In this document: positions 35,332 through 44,272 of the stretch, one piece after another
How positions within the stretch are numbered: the first letter of the stretch is position 1
Layout: each line of letters begins with the position of its first letter
IMG/VR virus record: IMGVR_UViG_3300009104_001210
Span: 1-64,000 of that record
Length of the DNA: 64,000 nucleotides
Source: a virus
Strand: one strand, 5' to 3'
Notes under the pieces: model-generated
Told to the model about the DNA's origin: nothing
What the model saw: only the letters and a program-made list of their open reading frames with translations
Database searches by the model: none
Position numbers and translations under genes: made by a program

Positions 35332-37294
35332 ATTATATTTAGTTGAACCATCATTTTTATTCGAAGACATTCAAGTAAGATTGCCTTATTCTACAGGTTT
35401 GCTTTGGTCTCATTGTAGATTAAACAAAACTATTAAAGAAAATTATGAATTGGCAGATTATTTATTTATTAGAACTGATGTAGATGATTTTATTAATGAA
35501 ATAGAAAATCCATCAATAATTGGTTTCTCTTGCTTTGTTTGGAATTGGGCATTCAATAATGAAGTAGCTAAAATAGTAAAAGAAAGGTATCCTGATTGTG
35601 TTATTGTATATGGTGGACAACATCAACCTTCTGTAGATAGGTTAAAACATGAAAAAGACTTTTTTGAAAGACACCCATATGTAGATATGTTAGTTCATGG
35701 TGAAGGTGAGTTAACTTTTGAACAAATTCTTTTAGAAAATTTAGAGGAAAAGGATTGGTCTAAAGTAACAGGTATAACTTATCAAACAAATGATTATAAA
35801 TTTGTTACAACTTTAACAACACCAAGAATTACAGATATAGATTCTATGCCAAGTCCATATTTAGATGGAACTTTTGATAAAATTCTTAAAAAATATAAAA
35901 ATAAAGATTTTAATTTCACTTGTACAGTAGAAGGTACAAGAGGGTGTCCATATAGATGTACTTATTGTGAAATAGGTAGTTTATATTTTCAAAAATTACA
36001 AAAACAGAGTTTTAAAAAGTTAAAAAGAGAGTTTGAGTGGATTTCAAAGAATAATATTGATTATGTTGATAATGGAGATTCGAATTTTGGACTTTTTGCG
36101 GATAGGGATTTAAAAACAGCAAAACTTTTAGTTGAATTGAAAAATAAAAATGGATTTCCAATTCGTTTTAGAAATGATTGGGCAAAAGATAGAGGTGAAC
36201 AATGTATACCTATTGCAAAGGTTTTGAAAGAAGGAGATTTAAATAAAGGATTGACTTTAGCACTACAATCATTACACGAACCAACTTTAAAAGCAATAAT
36301 GAGAAAGAATGTGAGTGGAAAAGATATAGAGGGGTTTTTAAAAAGATGTAAAGAAGAAAATCTTCCTGTATATTGTGAACTTATTGTTGGTTTACCCGAA
36401 GAAACATTAGAATCATTTAAAAAGGGTATATTCACTTTAATAAATCATAATCAACATAACTATATTGGTGTTTATCCATTAAGTATTTTACCAAATACAC
36501 CATTTGGTGATCCTGAGTATACTAAAAAATATGGAATAAAATATAAAACTACTAAAGCTCTTTATTATCATATTACAAAAACAGAGATGAGTGAACAAGA
36601 AGATGAACAAATTGTTTATGAATCAAATACTATGACACACGAAGAAGTATTAGAGGCTTATAATTTTAGATGGTTTATGATGGTTTGTCATTTTTTTGGA
36701 ACTACTCAATTTATAGCAAGATTTTTCAAAAATTATTTAGATGTTTCTTATGAAAGTTTTTATGATAAATTGTATGAGTATTTTACAAAAAAAGAAGATA
36801 CTGTTTTAGGAGAAGAAATTAAAAAGTTTAAAGTAGCAATAGATGAAGTTTTTAATGAGTTAAGATATTGGGGATGGTATTTGGAAGATGGTAGAACATG
36901 GGAATTTGATGAAGGCAGTATGTTTAGAATTTTTAAACAAAAAGATAAATTTTATAAAGAAATTAAAAAGTTTATTGTTGAAGAAATATATACCGATAGT
37001 TTAGAAATCGTAGATTCAGTAATGGAATATCAAGAGAACGCATTGATTGTTCCCGATAAACAATATCCATATAAATTAAATTTAGATTATAATATTCATG
37101 ATGTAGTAAGAAATAATAAAAATTTGACGAATAGTGGTCATGTATATGATATTGATGGAATGCCGAAGTCAAAAAATTATAAAGGAAATATGATAAAATG
37201 GTGTCGTGAGTTGTATTGGTGGGGAAGAAAAGAAGGTAGATATAAGTCAATAATAAGGAGTTATAATGATTTACAAAAAAAGAGAGTGGGATAA
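35321..37294 (+). CDS. B12-binding-type radical SAM protein
   Basis: 657 aa, GTG start at 35321 (AGGTGA upstream; no better ATG). Cobalamin-binding-like N-terminal domain: VEPSFLFEDIQVRLPYSTG, IIGFSCFVWNWAF, VIVYGGQHQPSV, VHGEGELTF. Core: EGTRGCPYRCTYC (Cys209, 213, 216), ALQSLHEPTLKAI, GLPEETLESFKKG. The last 230 residues are helical and charged (FRWFMMVCHFFGTTQF), similar to DUF4070-like extensions. Substrate unknown. Confidence 0.8.
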   Translation: MKNKLYLVEPSFLFEDIQVRLPYSTGLLWSHCRLNKTIKENYELADYLFIRTDVDDFINEIENPSIIGFSCFVWNWAFNNEVAKIVKERYPDCVIVYGGQHQPSVDRLKHEKDFFERHPYVDMLVHGEGELTFEQILLENLEEKDWSKVTGITYQTNDYKFVTTLTTPRITDIDSMPSPYLDGTFDKILKKYKNKDFNFTCTVEGTRGCPYRCTYCEIGSLYFQKLQKQSFKKLKREFEWISKNNIDYVDNGDSNFGLFADRDLKTAKLLVELKNKNGFPIRFRNDWAKDRGEQCIPIAKVLKEGDLNKGLTLALQSLHEPTLKAIMRKNVSGKDIEGFLKRCKEENLPVYCELIVGLPEETLESFKKGIFTLINHNQHNYIGVYPLSILPNTPFGDPEYTKKYGIKYKTTKALYYHITKTEMSEQEDEQIVYESNTMTHEEVLEAYNFRWFMMVCHFFGTTQFIARFFKNYLDVSYESFYDKLYEYFTKKEDTVLGEEIKKFKVAIDEVFNELRYWGWYLEDGRTWEFDEGSMFRIFKQKDKFYKEIKKFIVEEIYTDSLEIVDSVMEYQENALIVPDKQYPYKLNLDYNIHDVVRNNKNLTNSGHVYDIDGMPKSKNYKGNMIKWCRELYWWGRKEGRYKSIIRSYNDLQKKRVG

Positions 37295-37958
37295 TTCACC
37301 CGTTCCGTTTATATATGTAGATAATTTTTTAGATGAAAAAACTTGTTTAGAGTTACATAATGAATGTTTACAAGCACCTAAAGGTGGGTGGACATTATTC
37401 AGTAGAGCAGGTTCTGCTATGGAAGAATATAATGATTTATTTTATACAAAAACAGCACATAAAATAACTTATGATTTATTACATAGTGGAGAATTTCTTT
37501 ATGAGTTAGAACAACTCACAGGTATTGTAGGATTAATGCCTGATCCACATTTAGTTGGTGCTGGTTTTAGTAGATTTAGAAAAGGTAAAGATTTGAAAAT
37601 CCATCATGATTTTAATTGGAACGATAGACTAAGATTACATAGAAAATTAACTTGTTTTTTATTCTTGAATCCAGATTGGAAAGAAACTTGGGGTGGTCAT
37701 CAACAATATTGGGAATCAAGAGATGGTGAGATGATTGATGAAGTAGCACCAATGTTTAATAGGTTTATTATGTTTGAAAATAAAAAAGAATCACCATACC
37801 ATTCAGTAAGAAAATTAACTTGTCCTAAAAATGAAATAAGAACTGCATTGAGGGTTTTTTATTATGTTAGTTCAAGTGAATATGATGAAAATGATCCACC
37901 ACATAGAAGTATTTATGATTCTGATGAATATACACATACGAGGTTATATGATGAATAA
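37266..37958 (+). CDS. 2OG-Fe(II) oxygenase (copy 1)
   Basis: 230 aa, strong site AAGGAG at 37254. A prolyl-4-hydroxylase-like double-stranded beta helix: FIYVDNFLDEKTC, iron ligands His113-x-Asp115 (IHHDFNW), distal His179 (YHSVRKL), and an Arg for 2-oxoglutarate in EIRTALRVFYY. HRKLTCFLFLNPDW and WGGHQQYW are the intervening strands. Such enzymes hydroxylate amino acids or sugars. It overlaps the end of the radical SAM gene. Target unknown. Confidence 0.8.
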   Translation: MIYKKREWDNSPVPFIYVDNFLDEKTCLELHNECLQAPKGGWTLFSRAGSAMEEYNDLFYTKTAHKITYDLLHSGEFLYELEQLTGIVGLMPDPHLVGAGFSRFRKGKDLKIHHDFNWNDRLRLHRKLTCFLFLNPDWKETWGGHQQYWESRDGEMIDEVAPMFNRFIMFENKKESPYHSVRKLTCPKNEIRTALRVFYYVSSSEYDENDPPHRSIYDSDEYTHTRLYDE

Positions 37959-38469
37959 ATGGAAAATAGGTAATATAGAACCATTTTGGGATGAACAATA
38001 TAAAGATTTAAATTATTATAAAGTTGTTCATAATAACCCTCAAGATATGGAAAGATGGAGAAAACAAGGATATACACATCCTGATGAACTTTTTACAGGT
38101 GCTATGTGTCCTCATGGTGAGAAACATCCAACTTGGAGTCATAAAATAGTAGAGTGGTTAGAAAAAGATTTTGATTGGAAAGATATAGGATTAAATTATT
38201 ATAGAATGGAAACAGGAGTTATATTACCATCACATGCGGATTTGTATCAAGAATATACAAAAAAATTTAATTTAACTCAACGTCAAGCAGAACGAGTTCT
38301 TCTTTTGTTAGAAGATTGGAAACCTGGTCATTATCTTGAAGTAGATGGTGAAGCAGTAGTAAATTGGGAAGCAGGTGATTGGGTGTGGTGGCCAGGTGAT
38401 ATGGAACACGCTGCGTCAAATATAGGACCTGAGTATAGATATTCATTACAATTGACAGGACACAAATAA
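37951..38469 (+). CDS. 2OG-Fe(II) oxygenase-like cupin (copy 2)
   Basis: 172 aa from ATG 37951 (ATG 37948 is equivalent); the frame continues upstream but overlaps the preceding gene. His95-Ala-Asp97 (LPSHADLYQEY), a later GDMEHAASN His, and an Arg in YRYSLQLTG give the H-x-D...H...R pattern of non-haem oxygenases, closest to aspartyl/asparaginyl hydroxylase-like folds. DWVWWPGD resembles the turn before the distal His. Adjacent oxygenases suggest successive oxidations. Assignment from motifs only. Confidence 0.65.
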   Translation: MNKWKIGNIEPFWDEQYKDLNYYKVVHNNPQDMERWRKQGYTHPDELFTGAMCPHGEKHPTWSHKIVEWLEKDFDWKDIGLNYYRMETGVILPSHADLYQEYTKKFNLTQRQAERVLLLLEDWKPGHYLEVDGEAVVNWEAGDWVWWPGDMEHAASNIGPEYRYSLQLTGHK

Positions 38470-39845
38470 TGGAAGATTTTAAATTTTTATCAGTAGACAA
38501 TCTTTTTGAAGAGGTTAGAGATGAAGTTGTTCATATAAAGATGAAACATTTAGTAATTAGAACAGGAGAGTGGATTGATAAGGATGGAAACTATAAACCA
38601 GGTAATCATCCAAGTAAAAAAAGAGTTTCTGCGGTTGATGCTGAAATGTTTATTCATAATTGGTATAGTGCGGAAGATTTTGAGAAACAAGAAAATTGGG
38701 AATATGAACTTATGGAAGAAAGTATTCTTAAACATGGTTTGAAAGAACCTATTATGATTAGACCTAGATTTGATACAGGAGATTATGAAATGTGGGATGG
38801 GTCTCATCGTATGGTAACTATAAAACATATTTTATTAACAAGACATCCTGAAGTTGATATTAATGAAGTAGAAATACCTTGTATAGAGAGAGAAACTTTT
38901 GAAGATCAACTTGACGAATATTATAAAGTAAAAGATAGAGCTAAAGAATTTGAAAAGACTATAGATTTTGGGATGGAACGATATAAAGGAGCTACAGCAT
39001 TTCCAGATGTGGAAGTTAATGAATTTTGGAAAACTATTAATAAAGAAATAGATATTAGTTATATTTTTTCATTGACAAGTTTATCACAAGCATTTTGTAA
39101 CGTATTTCATAAGTACATTAAAGCATCTAAATTAAATAAATTAAAAGGGTTGGATGATTATAAATATAAATCTTATACTAATGGAACAAGTCAAGCATTT
39201 GATTCATTTTGGATGAGACATAAAGATAAAAGATTTAAATGTTTTAAAGGGGAGTTCTTTTATCATAAAGCAAATTGGAGAAAATATTATAGGTGGGATT
39301 ATATAGAAGATACGGGTGTTAGTTCTAATGATGCAGTAGTTATTAGTTTCCCATTTAGTGATTATTGTAAAATACACCCTAAAATGATAGAAGTGTTAGA
39401 TAAGTGTGAAGAGTTAAAAGTTCCTGTTTTGATTGATTGTGCTTGGTATTTAATTGCAAAAAATATAAAATTTGATTTTTCAAAATATACTTGTATTGAA
39501 GATATAACTTTTAGTTTGAGTAAGGGATTTTATGGCGCACCTAAATTGAGAGCAGGTATTAGATATTCAAGAAATTATTACGATGATAATATTAATATTA
39601 TGAATGAATGGAAACAATATAATTATCTATCAGCATATATTGGTATTAAATTATTAGAAGAGTTTGAACCAGATTTTGCTTGGACAAAACGGGGTGAAGA
39701 ATATAAAAGATATTGTAAATCTAATAATTTTGAAGAAACTGATTGTGTTGGATTTGTTTTTGGTGGAGATGAATATAAAGAATTAAATAGAGGTACGGAA
39801 GTAAATAGATTGTGCATTGTTAACGACATTGGAGATAATTTTTGA
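38469..39845 (+). CDS. Fusion of ParB/Srx-like domain and PLP aminotransferase-like domain
   Basis: 458 aa, TAATG overlap. Residues about 70-140 look like a ParB/sulfiredoxin fold (EESILKHGLKEPIMIRP, DYEMWDGSHRM). From about 230 a fold-type I PLP domain follows: YTNGTSQAFDSFW, VPVLIDCAW (Asp323 for the pyridine nitrogen), SLSKGF (Lys352 for the Schiff base), and LRAGIRY with a phosphate-binding Arg. The spacing Asp323-Lys352 fits aminotransferases. ParB-like folds can bind nucleotides (CTP in ParB), so a nucleotide-linked substrate is conceivable. I do not know this fusion from described enzymes. Confidence 0.7.
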   Translation: MEDFKFLSVDNLFEEVRDEVVHIKMKHLVIRTGEWIDKDGNYKPGNHPSKKRVSAVDAEMFIHNWYSAEDFEKQENWEYELMEESILKHGLKEPIMIRPRFDTGDYEMWDGSHRMVTIKHILLTRHPEVDINEVEIPCIERETFEDQLDEYYKVKDRAKEFEKTIDFGMERYKGATAFPDVEVNEFWKTINKEIDISYIFSLTSLSQAFCNVFHKYIKASKLNKLKGLDDYKYKSYTNGTSQAFDSFWMRHKDKRFKCFKGEFFYHKANWRKYYRWDYIEDTGVSSNDAVVISFPFSDYCKIHPKMIEVLDKCEELKVPVLIDCAWYLIAKNIKFDFSKYTCIEDITFSLSKGFYGAPKLRAGIRYSRNYYDDNINIMNEWKQYNYLSAYIGIKLLEEFEPDFAWTKRGEEYKRYCKSNNFEETDCVGFVFGGDEYKELNRGTEVNRLCIVNDIGDNF

Positions 39846-40807
39846 ATATATTAGTTACAGGTGGTGCAGGATATCTTGGTTCAGTAATTGTTCCTTTGTT
39901 ATTAGATAAAGGTTATGATGTAACCGTATATGATAATTTGATGTATAATCAGTTAACATTGAGTGATTTATGTTATAAATCTAATTTTAAATTTGTATAT
40001 GGAGATGTTAGAGATTATAAAAAATTAAATGAGTATGTACAGAAAGCAGATGTGATAATACCATTGGCTGCGATAGTTGGTTTTCCTGCTTGTGAAAAAG
40101 ATAAACAATTAGCAGAAGAGGTAAATTATAATCAGATATATGATTTAATAACTAATACATCTAAAGAACAAACTATTATTTTTCCAAATACAAATAGTGG
40201 TTATGGAACTCGTTCAAGTGGTATATGTACGGAAGATCAAAAATTACAACCAATTAGTCATTATGGAATAACCAAATGTAATGCAGAAGATATATTATTA
40301 CAAAATGGTAATGCAATTATCTTTAGATTTGCTACGGTGTTTGGTGTATCACCAAGAATGAGATTAGATTTATTAGTTAATGAATTTGTTTATAAAGCAT
40401 TGACGGATAAATATATTACTATCTTTGAAAGAAAAGCAGTTCGTAACTATATTCATATCAGAGATGTAGCTTCAGTATTTGAATGGATGGTTGTTCTTCG
40501 TGATATACATAGAGGTGAGATATTCAATGTAGGATTATCAAACGCTAATATCAATAAACAACAATTAGCTGAAATGATTAAAAAATATATTTCAGATTTT
40601 GCTATTACTTATTCTGATTATTATGAGGATCCTGACAAAAGAGATTACATTGTAAGTAATGAAAAAGTAGAAAGCACAGGTTGGCTACCTAAATATACTT
40701 TACACGATGGTATAAAAGAATTAATAATGGCTTATCAAATAATAATAAATAATGATACAAGTCATTTTAGAAATGGATTTCCTTTAACATATGGGGCAGC
40801 ATTATGA
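39842..40807 (+). CDS. NAD-dependent sugar epimerase/dehydratase (SDR, intact active site)
   Basis: 321 aa, TTG start at 39842 placed seven bases after GGAG; no ATG is nearby. ILVTGGAGYLGSVI for NAD, PLAAIVGFPAC, FPNTNSGYGT, HYGITKCNAE with an intact YxxxK, RFATVFG, RNYIHIRDVA and VNEKVE-like C-terminus (GWLPKYTLHDGIKELI). It is the only one of the four SDRs in the block with the canonical Tyr-Lys pair, so it probably carries the real epimerase or dehydratase activity. Confidence 0.8.
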   Translation: MNILVTGGAGYLGSVIVPLLLDKGYDVTVYDNLMYNQLTLSDLCYKSNFKFVYGDVRDYKKLNEYVQKADVIIPLAAIVGFPACEKDKQLAEEVNYNQIYDLITNTSKEQTIIFPNTNSGYGTRSSGICTEDQKLQPISHYGITKCNAEDILLQNGNAIIFRFATVFGVSPRMRLDLLVNEFVYKALTDKYITIFERKAVRNYIHIRDVASVFEWMVVLRDIHRGEIFNVGLSNANINKQQLAEMIKKYISDFAITYSDYYEDPDKRDYIVSNEKVESTGWLPKYTLHDGIKELIMAYQIIINNDTSHFRNGFPLTYGAAL

Positions 40808-41712
40808 GAATATTAATAACAGGAGTAACAGGTTTAATAGGTTCTAATCTTTATAGACTATTAAAAGAAAATAATTATGAAGTAGATGGAATATCATCTA
40901 AAGATGGAGATTTAACATCACTTGATGTTTGTAAAGATTTGATACAAGGTTATGATACAATTGTTCATTGTGCAGCAAATACATCAAACGCTTTTGATAC
41001 AGAGAAATCACCATTGGTTCACGTTACACCAAATGTTGCTATGAATGCTAATGTGATGGATGCAGCTTATCATAGTGGAGTTAAAAAATTTATTTTTATT
41101 AGTAGTTCCACAATATATCCACCATCAGATGAAAGACCAGTAAAAGAAACTGATCATATTTTTGATGAACCATATCCTGCATATTTTCCTGTTGGGTGGA
41201 TGAAAAGATATGCAGAAGTATTATGTGATATGTATTCTAATCGTTTAGATAAAACTATGCAGTGTATAGTTGTTAGACCTGCGAATGTATTTGGACCAGG
41301 AGACAAATGGGATTTTGATAAATGTCATGTAACACCTGCTACAATTAGAAAAGTAGTTGATAAACACAATCCAATTAAAGTTTGGGGAGATGGTTCTGAA
41401 ATAAGAGATTTGATTTATGTAAATGATGTTGCAGAAGCACTTAAACTTATCATAGATAAAGTAGATAAGTATTCTATTTGGAATGTAGGTAGTAATACTG
41501 CTTATTCTGTAAATGATGTTTTAGATATGTGTATGGAAATAGAAAATTATGAAGCACCAATAGAATATGTTGGTGGTATGAAACCAATGATTCCTATAAG
41601 AAAAATAAATTCTAATAAGATGGGTGATGATCTTAAATGGGAATGTAAGTATACGTTGAAAGAGGGATTAGAAAAAACAATTAAATGGTATAAAGAAAAT
41701 TATGTTAAGTGA
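40804..41712 (+). CDS. GDP-fucose-synthase-like SDR with altered active site
   Basis: 302 aa, ATGA overlap with the intact SDR. ILITGVTGLIGSNLYRLL, HCAANTSNAFD, ISSSTIYPPS, RPANVFGPGDKW, GSEIRDLIYVNDVAEAL. The active-site segment is PVGWMKRYAE, where relatives have YGWxKR: Lys is kept and Tyr reads as Val. The pairing of an intact and an altered SDR may indicate a heterodimer. Role in nucleotide-sugar synthesis inferred. Confidence 0.74.
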   Translation: MRILITGVTGLIGSNLYRLLKENNYEVDGISSKDGDLTSLDVCKDLIQGYDTIVHCAANTSNAFDTEKSPLVHVTPNVAMNANVMDAAYHSGVKKFIFISSSTIYPPSDERPVKETDHIFDEPYPAYFPVGWMKRYAEVLCDMYSNRLDKTMQCIVVRPANVFGPGDKWDFDKCHVTPATIRKVVDKHNPIKVWGDGSEIRDLIYVNDVAEALKLIIDKVDKYSIWNVGSNTAYSVNDVLDMCMEIENYEAPIEYVGGMKPMIPIRKINSNKMGDDLKWECKYTLKEGLEKTIKWYKENYVK

Positions 41713-42343
41713 GTACGAAAAAAATAGTTATATAATAATAGATAATCTTTTAGAACAATCTTTATATAATCAACTTCTTGAGTTGTGTGTATCTTCTAAA
41801 TATGAAGAGGTGAACCAAATTAGAGAGGGTAGATATAAAACTTGGGAAACTAAAGGAGACGAAAACTTTCCATCAGAAGATGAAGATTATTTAGCTCATA
41901 TGTGGGCAAGTAATTCTATACTTGAAACAGATTTATTTAAAAATGTTTTTGAGAATTATATTAAACCACATATGCTTACTTTAACTGATAATAAAGTATC
42001 AAGGTTTATGCACCAAGCAAACAAATATAATAATGATGGAAAAGATTTTATTAGATTACATTATGATGATTATATGGGTATGTGTGGTTATATATTTTAT
42101 GTGAATGAAATTCAATGGAAATATGATTGGGGTGGTTTATTACAATTTACAAAAGATGATAAAATAAGCACGGTATTACCTAATCCAAATAGATTGGTAT
42201 TGACAAACCATTCTGCAAGAATAGGACATTGGGTCACACCAACAAATGTATGGGCTAAAGCAAATAGATATGTCTTAACAGGATTTTCATTAGAAGAAGA
42301 TAGAGAATTACCTGAGACTTGGAAAAAGAGGATAGATGAATAA
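41702..42343 (+). CDS. 2OG-Fe(II) oxygenase (copy 3)
   Basis: 213 aa. YIIIDNLLEQSLYNQL start typical of P4Hc-type proteins; iron ligands His120-Tyr-Asp122 (LHYDDYMGMCGY), distal His in ARIGHWVTP, and Arg in NRYVLTGFSL. WGGLLQFTKDD is the connecting strand. Third oxygenase of the block; sits between an SDR and a fucosyltransferase-like gene, so sugar hydroxylation is one option. Overlaps both neighbours. Confidence 0.75.
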   Translation: MLSEYEKNSYIIIDNLLEQSLYNQLLELCVSSKYEEVNQIREGRYKTWETKGDENFPSEDEDYLAHMWASNSILETDLFKNVFENYIKPHMLTLTDNKVSRFMHQANKYNNDGKDFIRLHYDDYMGMCGYIFYVNEIQWKYDWGGLLQFTKDDKISTVLPNPNRLVLTNHSARIGHWVTPTNVWAKANRYVLTGFSLEEDRELPETWKKRIDE

Positions 42344-43487
42344 TTTAAGATGGAGAGAACCCTGGGGTGGTTCTATGAGTCCTGAAGATACGGGATTGTG
42401 CAATAGACTTTTCCATTGGGAAATAGCATATGGTTTATGTAAAGCTAATGATTTTAAATTTAATATATTATTAGAAGAAAATTATTGGCCAGAATTACAA
42501 TATATAGAACTTCCATATACAAGAGGAGTACATCACGATGAGTTAAGAGATGAAAAATATAATTATGTTAGTTCTAAATTTTATAAAGGTACTACACCGA
42601 TTACTTATAAAAAATTAAAACAAATGTCGGATAAAAAGAATTATAAATTAAATATAAGTAAAGATTATTATTCTAATTTTGGATTTCATTTTATTGATGA
42701 GTTTAGTGATTTTGATGAAGATACAGGTGCATTATTATCTAGACCATCTCAGTTAATAACACTTCAAGATCAGTTTCTTGAAATGTTTATCAAAAAATAT
42801 ACAGAAAAAACTGTAGGATTACATATACGAAGGTGGCCAACGGGAGTTTTTAGAGATGAAGATGATGTTAAAGGATTTAGAGATGGAGAACCTGTAGATT
42901 GGGAAGTTGACGAATCAGATTTGTTAAATTTAGAAAATGTAGGAATTGCAGGAAAGCCACCAGATAATCTTTACTTTCTTAAAGATGACTCTGAAGTGGT
43001 AAAGGAGAGATTAAGACAATTAAAAAGCCCTATGAAAGATGGAAAGTTACTTTTACAGTACTCAGGAGATCCTGTGGGATATACTGCTGTGAATAATAGT
43101 GTATATATGTATATAATGGATGAGATGTTAAAAATAAATCCCAATCAAAAATTTTACCTTAGTAGTGATGTTAATAAAAAGAATTTGAAAATATTTTATG
43201 ATAATTATGACATTATTGATTTTGATACAATTATGAACGAATCGCCATTGATGAGAAGACATTTTAGACGTACTAAAACTTTACATCCACCTGAAGGATT
43301 CCACCAATATGTTTTAAAAAATGTAGTGGATTTGTTTTCATTAGCTAATTCTTATTTTTTAATTGCATTTGGAGATTCAACTTTTAGTACATTTGCACAA
43401 GATTATAAAATTATACCTGGAATTTTTCCACAAGATAAATTTAATGAAGAAGATAAACAAGCTTATATAAAGGTTATTGAATCATGA
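42336..43487 (+). CDS. Fucosyltransferase-like protein (GT11/GT23-type motifs)
   Basis: 383 aa. GLCNRLFHWEIAYGLC near the start corresponds to the GGLGNQLFQ segment of alpha-1,2-fucosyltransferases; VGLHIRRWPTG is the basic H-x-R-R donor motif shared by GT11, GT23 and related families; LIAFGDSTFSTFA near the end matches their S/G-x-S-T-F-S motif. Donor probably GDP-fucose or a GDP-deoxysugar. It lies next to SDRs related to GDP-fucose synthase, which fits. Overall length and C-terminus are usual. Confidence 0.65.
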   Translation: MNNLRWREPWGGSMSPEDTGLCNRLFHWEIAYGLCKANDFKFNILLEENYWPELQYIELPYTRGVHHDELRDEKYNYVSSKFYKGTTPITYKKLKQMSDKKNYKLNISKDYYSNFGFHFIDEFSDFDEDTGALLSRPSQLITLQDQFLEMFIKKYTEKTVGLHIRRWPTGVFRDEDDVKGFRDGEPVDWEVDESDLLNLENVGIAGKPPDNLYFLKDDSEVVKERLRQLKSPMKDGKLLLQYSGDPVGYTAVNNSVYMYIMDEMLKINPNQKFYLSSDVNKKNLKIFYDNYDIIDFDTIMNESPLMRRHFRRTKTLHPPEGFHQYVLKNVVDLFSLANSYFLIAFGDSTFSTFAQDYKIIPGIFPQDKFNEEDKQAYIKVIES

Positions 43488-44272
43488 ATGTAGTAGTTAT
43501 AGGAGATAGTTGTAATGATATTTTTATTTATGGAGACATAGAAAGAATAAGTCCAGAAGCACCTATACCAGTTTTTAAACCAACACATAAAGAATCAAAT
43601 GGTGGTATGGCAAAAAATGTTGTAAACAATGTAGAATCATTAGAAATGACTATCTATACAGTTACAAATGAAAATACAATTGTGAAAAAACGATATGTAG
43701 ATAATCGTTCAGGACAAATGGTATTAAGAGTTGATGAACATGATTATTGTGATAGAGTAGAAATAAAAAAATTACAAGGTATAAAAAATAATAAATTTAA
43801 ATCTTATGGGTTGGGTGGTAATATAGATAAAATTGATGCAATTATTATTTCAGATTATTGTAAAGGATTTTTAGAAGAAAGTGATATAGAACATATTTGT
43901 AAATACAATAAAAATGTATTCGTGGATACTAAAAAGAAACTCGGTAAGTGGATTAAAGACGCAGATTATATTAAAATAAATGAGTTAGAATATAAAAAGA
44001 ATTACGAGTTATTATCAGATAAAGGATTTAGAGATAAACTTATTGTTACATTAGGTAGTAAAGGTTGTAGATATAAAGGATTAGAATATCCAGTAAAAGA
44101 AGTTCCTGTAAGGGATGTAAGTGGAGCAGGGGATACATTTATTGCAGGATTAGTTCGTGGTTATTTAGATACCAATAACATATATGAAGCAATTAAGTTT
44201 GCACAGAAATGTACTACAGTAGTTGTACAGAAACATGGAGTTGCAACAGTTACATTAGAGGAGATTTTATGA
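43484..44272 (+). CDS. PfkB sugar kinase, HldE heptose-kinase-like
   Basis: 262 aa, ATGA overlap. VVIGDSCNDIFIYGD, RISPEAPIPVFKP and GGMAKNVVNNV are the N-terminal signature of HldE/RfaE heptose-7-phosphate kinases; DVSGAGDTFIAG with catalytic Asp217 is the PfkB C-terminal motif. Known family members phosphorylate D-glycero-manno-heptose 7-phosphate at C1. It is shorter than usual (about 320) owing to a compressed middle. No guanylyl- or adenylyltransferase domain is attached. Provides a sugar-1-phosphate for activation. Confidence 0.82.
   Translation: MNVVVIGDSCNDIFIYGDIERISPEAPIPVFKPTHKESNGGMAKNVVNNVESLEMTIYTVTNENTIVKKRYVDNRSGQMVLRVDEHDYCDRVEIKKLQGIKNNKFKSYGLGGNIDKIDAIIISDYCKGFLEESDIEHICKYNKNVFVDTKKKLGKWIKDADYIKINELEYKKNYELLSDKGFRDKLIVTLGSKGCRYKGLEYPVKEVPVRDVSGAGDTFIAGLVRGYLDTNNIYEAIKFAQKCTTVVVQKHGVATVTLEEIL

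Noticed and set aside
37864-37950. N-terminal extension of the second 2OG oxygenase gene
   Set aside because: The added residues are Met/Ile/His-rich translation of an alternate frame of the upstream gene; ATG 37951 fits the normal overlap pattern.
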